A stretch of 64,000 bases of DNA from Ischnura elegans. Taxonomy: Eukaryota; Arthropoda; Insecta; Odonata; Coenagrionidae. Position numbers and translations under genes: made by a program. Shown here piece by piece: positions 55,870 to 64,000 of this stretch; position 1 is the stretch's first letter, and the number at the start of each line of letters is the position of its first letter. The notes under the pieces were generated by a model. The model did no database searches. It had not been told where the DNA came from and saw nothing but the letters and a program-made list of their open reading frames with translations. The DNA is taken from the NCBI RefSeq assembly GCF_921293095.1, contig NC_060257.1:94539449-94603448 (forward strand). Direction: 5' to 3'.

Positions 55870-57970
55870 ATACGCTGAGCGCATGCTGTAAAATAGTTTT
55901 GAGGGAGTATTTAGCCGCTAATCGTCACTTTCTTTTGTTCTGTTATTCTTGGGCAAGTATTCCTATTGCTACTGTGCCTAGATTATTACTTGGGATATTA
56001 ATAATGCGGCATCGGGATGATGAAGTACAAGCGTTTCACTTCGTGTGTTTTAGTTATCAGAAAAATGGATGATAACGTTGCCACTCGTTCGAATAGTACA
56101 CCTGAAATTCATCTACGTCTACATAATACCCCGCAAGCCGCCTATAAGGCGTGTGGCATGGGATGTTAGGACACCAGCCTTTTTTTAGGTCACCAAAAAT
56201 TGATGCCATGACCCTCATGGAATTTGTTAAGACAAATTATTGCTATACGTTGGCGGCAAATCGAGTTGTAAAAGAAACTTGTAATACTGCAGGATAACGA
56301 TCGTAAGCTGTGCTGTTGACATTAGAGTAAGCTGTTGAATTTGGCAACGCCGGATTAGCGGAGAAGGTAGTCCTATCCGTCCTACGGTACGAATTCACAG
56401 CAATTTTTAACGCTCTGCACACAATCCACATGTGAGATCGCGATCGGTTCCGCTGCCAACACACACACAAGCTACAACCTATTTCAATAATATAGGTAAA
56501 TCCATAAACAATATACTAGCATATACCATAAAAATATAGCGGGAAATAGGAAAATACTCTTATCAAAAACTGGATGTCACTGTCACATTCTTATATTCAT
56601 CACGTACAACTTACAATAACAGAACTCGTTATGATGAATACAACTATTTATTCACTGATTTAAATCCTTAAATTAGCCGACACAGGTGACATTTCTCACT
56701 ACTATTCGTTGAAATAATGGAATAACAAACTCCACACACAGTTTTCATTTCAATAGCGTGATCGTGAAATGTCATATCTACGGTGAACAACGGAGATTAG
56801 CACGCCACTGACAATTTTTACACTACTGTTAGACATTTATCGATAGCGTAATAGCACTTTTTACAATTCAATCACGATGGAACACTGATAACTCTTGGCC
56901 GATATTTTTCAACCTTGTCAAACTTTGTGCATTACAACCACTGGCACTGTGATTATTAGCAGTAGCTTAACGGGAGACGTCACGTTGAAAATAACACTAT
57001 TTTGGCACAAAAATGTTCCTAGATGTCTCCAATCAGCGAGCAAACGTTGCGTTGACTGGAATTCACCCCATAATACAAGCACAGACAGTCCTAAACGACG
57101 AATTCTCCGGTACCTACGAATAAACGGATGAAGTTATTGCATATAAAAGCTAAGCGGACATCAGTAAACATCAAAATCCTTCTAATTGCATACATAAATG
57201 AATGATATGCCGTCGATAACATCAACTTACAATTAACGTATCTCCCTTCCAATGGCCGTGGCTCAGACTCCTACAACGATGTTATTTAGGTATTATCAAA
57301 TTTTTGGTTTAACTGCTCCAGTTTTATATTTTATGCCCGTACTCAGATATTAATATTATAAATAATGCAAAATATGAGGGCTTCCAAACCTCTATCATAG
57401 AGTAAGTATACATAGAGAGCTCACCACGCGTACAAAAATCGTATACGTTTTTGGTGTAGTTCTAGAGCGGTTAACCAGATGTCACTAGAAGAATTTTGGC
57501 AATTTTTTTAATTTGCTCGTTCCACAAGTCTAAAAATAAATTATGAAGCAGAAAGGGTTGCTACATTAAGTGGAGACATTAATTATTCGATTTCGTTTAT
57601 AACAATTGTTATAAAAAATATTTTCTCGAATTTCGGCTAGTTACTTGACTTTTCCGAGTTTATATTCCTAATCCATTTTCCGGCAGACTGTACGTAGTAT
57701 AAAGTTGAAACTTGCAGGAAATGTTCATAGCACATTTTTTTCCATACTAGTAAACTTTAATTTGTTTATAACTCAGTTTCAACGTTGTTATGTGTGTTTA
57801 TATATCTTTCGGACGAAAAATTTGGAATTTTACAGGGTAAAAATCAATCGCCTGCTAACTTTCGTATCTTACGATATAGGTCCATACATGCTGCGTATGA
57901 AATTTGGACAAAACTATAAATTTATTTTTGGTGAAAGAGTTGTAACTTTATCTCAATTACAAAGGGAGTT
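55870..57970. other. Interior of the 7.3-kb insertion, no clear gene
   Basis: No domain found. At 56,110-56,165, CTACGTCTACATAATACC...GCAAGCCGCCTATAAGGC resembles a short repeat that I recall as widespread in insects; its nature is unclear to me. Confidence 0.35.
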
Positions 57971-57981
57971 ATGCATTTATA

Positions 57982-58161
57982 ATGGCCGCACCTCGTCAGG
58001 CTTTCCTTACTGGCCTGGGTCTACGCAGAAAGCTCCCGCCTCCTAAGGAGTTCGTTTTGCCATCAGATAGGTTGGCGAGGCGAGGGTTTTGTTTTGACGA
58101 GGAAGAGATTTTCCGTGAGGGAAGATCTTTTCGCTTCAAGAGACAATATAAATCTTATTGA
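57982..58161 (+). other. Small open frame of unknown meaning
   Basis: ATG at 57,982 opens a 59-codon frame (begins MAAPRQAFLTGLGLRRK, ends FRFKRQYKSY) to TGA 58,159-58,161. It has a basic, charged composition. It could be an exon or a start fragment of a gene of the 7.3-kb insertion. No domain is recognised. Confidence 0.25.
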
Positions 58162-59306
58162 TGGTCATCGCATCGTTGAACGATCAACATATCGAATGAA
58201 ATACATTTCGCGTAGTGTGCTTCAGAACTTCAGATAGGAAATACCTCACTTTGGTGAAGTGTAAATGCTATTTACAACACCAAGTGCCGGAATATTACAA
58301 TAAAAAGGGAATGCGAGATTGTATCTCTACACTTGAACAACAATGCACTGTTTGCCTTTCGCTAACGGTCATAGCCTCTTCACCACAGTTGGTAACTAAA
58401 GCTTAAAAGTATTTGGTAATGAATTCTTAAGTGCACAGCTTCAAACGAACACAAAGAGGTATGGATCAGCAGTAGCATTTTTGGGAATAGGGGTGGTCGG
58501 TGACCTTGATTTGTTTGCTCGATAGCGGGATGAGTAATGGCCCATTCTGTTACCACGTCGAAAATGGAAAGGTTTCTTTCGGCTGTACCAGTTTTCTACT
58601 TCAGGTCTTACGTATGGGGCCGGGGATCATCTAATGCATGTTTTTGTCTTTCCTTGAGACCTTATTCTGATCATAGTTGTGATAATCGTCGTCTCGTCAA
58701 TAACAAGACGCATTGTCGTTTGAGGAAAGTTTTGTTTTAAGCGTTAGCATTTAGTTGAGGTTCTTAAAAGTAAAACAAATAGCGGCTGGAATTGGGCCCG
58801 GGTTCACTCATTGCTTAAATTCTTGCCTCATTATATGAATGAATCCCTTCTCCCAGGGGCCGAAAAACTAAATATCCAAAGATACATTTTACGCGGTGAG
58901 CATTTATATAGCAATATTGAATGGAGTATTTTTGGCATATTCTAATTGTAAGTTGCTGCGACACTAGAAAAATATGGCGATTCAAAACTATCCGCCCTCC
59001 CCTTTTTCGGAATTAAACCTCCTATTATGCAGTTTTGCGTATCGAAACTGCAAGGAAAATTTGCTTCGTAGGTCTCATGGGGAATCCTAATTCGTAGGCT
59101 AAAATATGTTATCGCGTTAGAATCTTGAGTTATCCATTCATTAATTGTTATAAAACATTTGATTCTATGTATATTAGATATTGATTGCTTTTCGTACACA
59201 TTTTAACAGTCCAAAACCTATTTTTTGTCTTTGATAACAAGTTATTCATTTAAATACAGATTTTCAACACTAATACAGGATTTGTTATAATCATGCAACA
59301 TAAAGT

Positions 59307-59443
59307 AGGTTCGAAGATTTTCGCGGCGTTGATCAGATTATCTCTGCATTCTCTTCGGGTTTCCACCGCGTCCGTTGGCTTTTGTCGTAACTGTTCTCGC
59401 CAAAAGGCAACGGACGCGGTGGAAACCCGAAGAGAAGGCAGAG
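59307..59443 (+). mobile_element. Leader-plus-hairpin insertion, copy B
   Basis: A 137-bp insertion between perfect 17-bp direct repeats ATCATGCAACATAAAGT (59,290-59,306 and 59,444-59,460). The leader of 35 nt contains GATTTTCGCGGCGTTGA. It is followed by a stem with arms of about 42 bp (59,342-59,383 and 59,401-59,443) containing CGGGTTTCCACCGCGTCCG, and a loop of about 17 nt. The 3' arm abuts the second direct repeat. Confidence 0.92.
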
Positions 59444-59829
59444 ATCATGCAACATAAAGTTTTAAGTCCAAACTTCGAACTGCAACCGACCTGTTGACGA
59501 GCCTTTCCGGAGTTACTTCCTCTGAGTGGCTGAAATGTCATCTATCAATGATTTTCTCGAGATGTAACCCTCATTTTCCTCCATTGTTGAGGACTTATGT
59601 CCCGACGAGTAAAAACTAGTGATGTGTTTATAGAAGGTTAAAAAACTTCCATCTGATGTAAAAACATTTCGACGGAGTCGACGTACAAGTAGCCCTCCGG
59701 CGCGAGAATGTAGGAAAATAAAATTGTGCAATATATATAATTATATTACCTTTGCTAATCCAAGTACATCTCACCGTATGAAAGTTAATCGCAGCCAAGT
59801 TGATTTTGATCAATCAATTAGAAGGTAAA

Positions 59830-60545
59830 CGAAGAAGATTTTATTATTTCCAAAGCAGAAAAAAGGAACAGTGTTCTAATCCGTAATAAGGTCTCATGCA
59901 TCGCCAAATGTGATGATGTGTTGGAGGATACCTCATTCGTGATTCTCCCCCGTGATCCAACGGATAGATTCCAAAAAAGTGTTAAAAAAGCTTTATCTTC
60001 CTGCTGTAATTTTATAAATTAGCCCCTAAATTAAATATCATCTATAGGCAATTGCCTGGTTTTTCACCAAAATATAATATTAATAGCCCCATCCCTTTGC
60101 TCCCTTCCCCCATCACAGAGAATTCTAAAAATTGGCGCCGGTCATTTTTTGTGGGAGACCTTTCCAACAGGCGTGCAAACAAATTCCCCAAAAATAAATT
60201 CAATGTTTCTTTTTACAACCCTTGCACTCTCGGTGAAGTTCTGTGTCGTAACAAAGACAAAATAGAACCCATCCATCAATCCGGCATTTACAAAGTTAAT
60301 TGTGAATCATGCCACTTGAGTTTCATTGGTCGAACAGGCAGAAGTTTTATCATGAGAATGAAAGAACATAGAAGGTGCAGGAAACTGGGATGAAACGTCA
60401 CTTATCGCCAAACATTTGGTACAGACTTTTCATTCTTGTCATTTTCAACCAGAATTTTCTCCACCCCTTCAGTAACGGCACAAGCTTGATGTTTTAGAGC
60501 AGTTTGAAATAGCACAAATTTATACAAATATTCTTATTAGATAGT
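59830..60545 (+). pseudogene. Penelope-like GIY-YIG domain fragment
   Basis: Broken frames: LIRNKVSCIAKCDDV upstream, then a 113-codon frame 60,052-60,393 with NSKNWRRSFFVGD, SGIYKVNCESCHLSFIGR (GIY and FIG in place of YIG) and SFIMRMKEHRR. After the stop at 60,393, continued similarity reads FAKHL-like and LDVLEQFEIAQIYTNI. The order GIY-YIG-R-EH is that of the Penelope nuclease. It belongs to a different lineage from the copies at 28-33 kb. The RT is absent. The end abuts a Transib fragment at 60,545. Confidence 0.7.
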
Positions 60546-60900
60546 TTAGTTAAGACGGCCTATGGCTCCACTACGCGGTGTCATAAAACGTCCGTTTTCG
60601 CAGTAAAATCCTTAGGGTGAGGGATCGGAGAGTAAAGAAGGTATGTCTCAGCTGGTATCTTTCTGGTAGGTCTTTTGTATGATTCCCGGGAAAACAAGTC
60701 ACTTTTTCGAAGTGTGAACGCTTTTAATAGAAGCATGGTCTTCGATCGTATCCAAAGAAAACGAAATGAACTTCAATGAAACGTGCACTCACCTCGGCTA
60801 AAATACTTCCACTGTCTTCACCACAGACCATTTGAGAATCGGTGTCTTGAATAAAAACATAAAAACGGTGAATGCTGAGCGTTAAAACCCATACATACAA
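60545..60900. mobile_element. Transib arm fragment (third copy)
   Basis: Diverged copy of 43,460-43,800 in the right arm of the 40-44 kb Transib (GGTGTCATAAAACG-CCGTTTTCG, GGTATCTTTCTGGTAGGTC, GAAGCATGGTCTTCGATCG, GAGAATCGGTGTCTTGA in order). It has neither a terminal CACAGTG end nor a transposase. Its left edge carries AAGACGGCC-GGGCTCC-like sequence that also occurs inside the main element at about 43,232. Confidence 0.85.
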
Positions 60901-61572
60901 ACTTTGTAGAAAGAGGACTGTTGTGTAGCTTTTTACAAACCTGTGTAATTATTGTTGACTGTCAAAAATTTCATGGACATTTACGCGGCGAGAACTGCAC
61001 GGAAAAATGCTGGAGAAAAAAGAGAAAACCATAGTTGCTCGAAAAAGGAATTTGAATGCATATCTAGGGGGTTGCTTCAGATTACACGGAGATGAAAGGC
61101 AAAACTTGAGCTTATTAATTTTTGAACATGAAATTTTTTTATTCCGACGAGAGAAGATGGCGAGCTAGTTCACGATCAATCTCTTTTTTTTTAGAGGAAT
61201 GGCAACTGGTTGGACAAAATTGTTGATTTCCCTGATGTATTTCGCAACCTTCCAAGCACCTCGGGTTCGTATTTTCCTAGTATTTTAATGGTGACATGGG
61301 GTCCCCTGGGATATTGTTCTAGTAGTCTCATTTTTTAACAGGTACATCCGATATACAAAGGGGTAGGCCAAGTAAACAATTCACTGACGTTACTACGCGC
61401 TCCAAAATTAGGAAAACGAAGCTGCTTGAAGTCAAGTAATTTGCAGGAGTAGAAGAAGAGTTAATCTTTCAATTCTCAACAATTTTGAGATCTCTGTCTT
61501 GCGGATTTTTGATTGATCCGGTAAAATTTAAGAAGTTCTGCTTAGATACAGCGTAAAATTTTGTGAGACATT

Positions 61573-61946
61573 ATGGATGGTTTTACATGCCACCCACGGA
61601 GCACAAAGTGCATACATGGTGCAGATTTAATCGAGTCGGCTCTTCTTCCTATTCAAGAACTATCGGAGGAGGCCCAGGATTCTCGCAATAAAGATATTAG
61701 AAAATACCGCGAGCATTACGCGAGAAAAATATCTCGAATTCATGCGAATGAGGATATTTTCCGGTGACTGATCCTGACATCGAACCCTTTTATTAGCACA
61801 TTAGGAACTGACTGAACAAATGTCGGGGCCTTAAAGATCTTTCGCAGGAGGTTCGTGATCTCTTGGTCTTGCTAGAGTCTCAAAATTCTGCGAGCGAATG
61901 TGAAGAAAGGGATGGGTGGGATTGGGAAGAATCTGATGATGAATAA
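61573..61946 (+). pseudogene. Unclassified transposon-associated coding fragment
   Basis: The first frame (61,573-61,767) reads IQELSEEAQDSRNKDIRKYR, YARKISRIHANEDIFR. After one shift, LILTSNPFISTL; after a second, LKDLSQEVRDLLVLLESQ and a C-terminal acidic tail DGWDWEESDDE with TAA at 61,944-61,946. The blocks look like the C-terminal region of a multicopy arthropod protein, but I cannot name it. It lies 1 kb from the right end of the 7.3-kb insertion, on the plus strand, and may be that element's own gene. Confidence 0.4.
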
Positions 61947-62970
61947 TTATAATACATAATCCGTAAAGTTATAAATCATTAACCATGCTTATATGAGAAT
62001 AGAAGAGTCACTTAAATACTATTTTGACATTTATTTAAAAATTACTTTTAGTCCATACAGAAGAACCTCACGAAACCTGGAAATCGCACCTCTTTAACGT
62101 AAGTCAATGAACCCAACAACCCTCTTTTTAGCCTTTTTTGTTTATTGACTAATTTCAAAGATCATTAACTCATACTTCATAACTAATTATCATTTATTTT
62201 CATGTTTTATCATGATTTGCGTTACAATTAGCCATATAATAAGTTAAAGTTCCACGTATCACCTAAAATAATATTTTTTCGCAAAAATAACTGCAGAAAT
62301 GAAAGTAGCATGCCAAAAAACGTGTAGAGAGCAATTTTCAAAGACATCCAACGAAAATCTGATTTTGGTCAAACTTTTTCGCGATCCGGGCCTTTGTGCG
62401 CCGCATCTCCTCCTATGCTCTCTCAGGCCGATGTAAACATCGTCTTCCCTTCCTTCGATGCTTGGGGGACTGACAGAATTTGGAAGACGGGGAGCGGGAA
62501 GGAAAGGGGATAGGCGAGGTGACCTTGAAGAAAAAGACCCTCTCGCCTCTGGCTAGCAACTCTCGTGCCATCTTCTTGCTTTTTGAGAATTAAAACTGTC
62601 GATACGATTTCCTCCTATGCCGTGAGCCCTCTAGAATATACTTACTCTATGCCTCTATCGTCGGATATTTATCTTTAAATATAAAATAATCAACACGTCC
62701 AACAAACGAAGCTCTCACAACTGCTGGCAACTATTATAAATAATCACAACAATAGCTTCGCGTGATGTTTAGGCACCTTTGACGTCATCGAGGCTTCGTC
62801 GGCAGTGGCTTGGGGGGTGAGGTAGTTTTTCCCGCGCTTTAAAATTCGTAATATTTATCATTAAATATCTCGCGAAGGAAAACTCAGATAAGCATGCGGT
62901 TTTCTTTGTTGTATTCAGAAAATAATTTTCTATCCGCCTGTGAAATAAAAAAAATTCATGCAAGTTCCCC

Positions 62971-63556
62971 ATTAGAAGTTGAAAAAGTGGCATTTTTCAA
63001 CAAAAAACACTAGCGGAATGATGATTTTCATAAGATTTATTAACAAACAAATTCAAAATTGCCCAAAACCTCACTCTATATTACATTTGGTGGTCTTTAC
63101 CATGCTCACAGAGATTTTTATGGCTTTCATTTGATATATGTGATTTTTACAATGATTTGAAAATGTCACTTTTTTGTAGAAATTTGTCAAAAGTGCAATT
63201 TTTGAACATTTATAGAAAAAAAAGTTGTCAAATGAAAATCGTTTTGATAGCATTTTTGAAAACTATAGCAGCATGTTTATAGACTCTAAAATTTTTACTA
63301 GCTTCACTTGTTTGGTTTAGGTTGTACAGGGGCACAAATATGGTAGTTTTGAATAATGTGACCGGTGCGCAGAATTTTTGTGTGCGCCTCATTGACTTCA
63401 AACACTCATATCTTGGAAAATACTAGCAATGGGTCTTTAATATTTTGGATTTTTCTTAACTAAGGTTGAAACTAATAACAGGGAAAAAATTATCAAAATC
63501 TGAGATGGTGAGCGTGGGACCCCCCAAAAAATGGTTGAGTTGACATGGAATGACCC
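62971..63556 (-). repeat. Right inverted end of the large transposon, outer part
   Basis: Inverse of 46,557-47,140. It ends in GGAATGACCC, the mirror of GGGTCATTCC at the left end. Confidence 0.92.
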
Positions 63557-63656
63557 AGATGGCAAAATAGCCCGTTCTAATTTCATCCATGTATTCGCGT
63601 AATTCCACTCCATTTTGGAAATTAATGCAGCTCTAGCCTGCACAATTCCGTGCCCT
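63556..63656. mobile_element. Right half of the split palindromic MITE
   Basis: Begins CAGATGGCAAAATAGCCC and ends with TGCACAATTCCGTGCCC, the inverse of the end of the left half at 46,433-46,557. The two halves are separated by the 17-kb structure. Confidence 0.75.
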
Positions 63657-64000
63657 ATGTAAGTGACTGGCTGTGACTGCATGGAATGATAATGTGGTGG
63701 TTTTCCATCGCCTTCCATGTAACAGTACTACATAATTGTAAAAGTAAGTGTTAGTGTGCCTGGTGTGAAGTGAGTGTTTTGCTGTACTGACCAATGTGGT
63801 CTCCACCTTTGCAATAATGAAGAAGAGCTGCTGCCCTATACCCAGGGTGATGAGAGGTATGATATCTTTCAGCATTTGGTCACCAAGTCACGACATCTGC
63901 ACATGCATTATATATCATTTACATCATTTTTTTTATTTCATTCATTACATTAAACATCATTTAAATGGCCTACTTTACCCAAAGATAGGCCGATACCCCA
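63657..64000. other. Intergenic sequence at window end, no recognised gene
   Basis: Two overlapping minus-strand frames without domains; nothing else recognised. Confidence 0.4.

Larger units (their letters stand above)
55636..62970. mobile_element. 7.3-kb insertion with GRGGAACTTGCATG ends
   Basis: Splits the right arm of the large transposon. The intact left arm shows the empty site (GTAATTAGAAG, inverse at 47,130-47,150), so the borders are exact. The left end is GAGGAACTTGCATG, and the right end read inward is GGGGAACTTGCATG. AT is present at both edges. Inverted similarity continues for some 230 bp, including TGACGTCA-AGGTGCCTAAAC (about 55,830 and 62,770). The interior carries decayed PLE and Transib pieces, a hairpin insertion and a coding fragment at 61,573. 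A 2-bp AT duplication suggests the ISL2EU group, but I cannot confirm this. Confidence 0.75.
46557..63556 (-). mobile_element. Large transposon with ~1-kb or longer inverted ends, interrupted by a 7.3-kb insertion
   Basis: Both ends start GGGTCATTCCATGTC, directed inward. The left end 46,557-47,140 pairs with 62,971-63,556; 47,141-47,535 pairs with about 55,245-55,635. Weaker inverted similarity continues inward (47,545-47,597 with about 54,995-55,050, and 48,085-48,495 with 52,505-52,965). The 7.3 kb between the two parts of the right arm is a separate insertion, and without it the unit is about 9.7 kb. It sits in a MITE with AGATG on both sides. The central region holds a decayed gene on the minus strand. 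I cannot name the superfamily. Confidence 0.7.

Noticed and set aside
46557..63556. Reading the 17-kb structure as a Maverick/Polinton because of its length and long inverted ends
   Set aside because: No integrase, protein-primed polymerase, ATPase, protease or capsid sequence was seen. Much of the length is a separate 7.3-kb insertion.
1..64000. CRISPR arrays, bacterial operons, tRNA or rRNA genes
   Set aside because: No regularly spaced short repeats, ribosomal sequence or cloverleaf-forming tRNA gene was recognised. The sequence is clearly eukaryotic.

Overview
This is an AT-rich, gene-poor stretch of an animal nuclear genome, most likely an arthropod. I found no host protein-coding gene, tRNA or rRNA that I could defend. 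Every convincing coding signal belongs to a transposable element, and almost all of these are broken by stops, frameshifts, truncations or later insertions. The mix points to an arthropod: restriction-like-endonuclease (R2/R4-type), Jockey, CR1/L2-like and RTE-like non-LTR elements, BEL/Pao and Gypsy-like fragments, Penelope-like elements (PLE) with GIY-YIG domains, Transib, hAT MITEs, and a large protein that I recall from many arthropod genomes. I cannot name the species.

Layout. 1-2.7 kb: 3' end of an RLE retrotransposon, then a rearranged Jockey fragment with a 224-bp duplicated block. 6.4-6.6 kb: a relic Transib end. 9-11.6 kb: a DDE (DDE_Tnp_4-like) transposon with 488-bp internal inverted arms, followed by a decayed CR1-like RT (11.6-12.7 kb). 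13.2-14.9 kb: a LINE ORF1 with a CCHC knuckle. 15.4-16.3 kb: two hAT MITEs with perfect 8-bp target duplications. 17.1-17.6 kb: a BEL/Pao RT fragment. 19-21.5 kb: a small hairpin insertion, a 736-bp MITE, a 384-bp foldback and a THAP-like fragment. 21.9-26.9 kb: a CR1/L2-like LINE and an RTE-like LINE, both nearly complete in their RT. 26.9-27.8 kb: an LTR-element gag. 27.8-33 kb: a Penelope cluster. 36.9-38 kb: a second copy of the DDE element. 38.8-39.1 kb: a third hAT MITE. 40-44.4 kb: a Transib transposon with RSS-like CACAGTG ends, a CGGCG target duplication and 1.13-kb palindromic arms. 46.4-63.7 kb: one very large nested structure.

The 46.4-63.7 kb structure is the most interesting part. 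A palindromic MITE is split into two halves (46,433-46,557 and 63,556-63,656). Between them lies a unit whose ends are inverted copies of about 1 kb or more beginning GGGTCATTCC. Its right arm is itself interrupted by a 7.3-kb insertion (55,636-62,970) with GRGGAACTTGCATG ends and AT at both edges. That insertion shares its terminal sequence with the 736-bp MITE at 19.7-20.4 kb. Removing it leaves a roughly 9.7-kb transposon that carries, on the minus strand, remnants of a protein with the signature LPPLHIKL and HFLHSHLD. I recall this protein as a multicopy but unclassified arthropod family. I propose that it is the element's own gene.

A second candidate novelty is a family of small (137-156 bp) insertions at 18,973, 50,004 and 59,307. 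Each is a short conserved leader plus a long hairpin, and each is bounded by a perfect 12-17-bp direct repeat, as expected for target-primed retrotransposition. All assignments rest on reading translations and repeats by eye; no database search was run.
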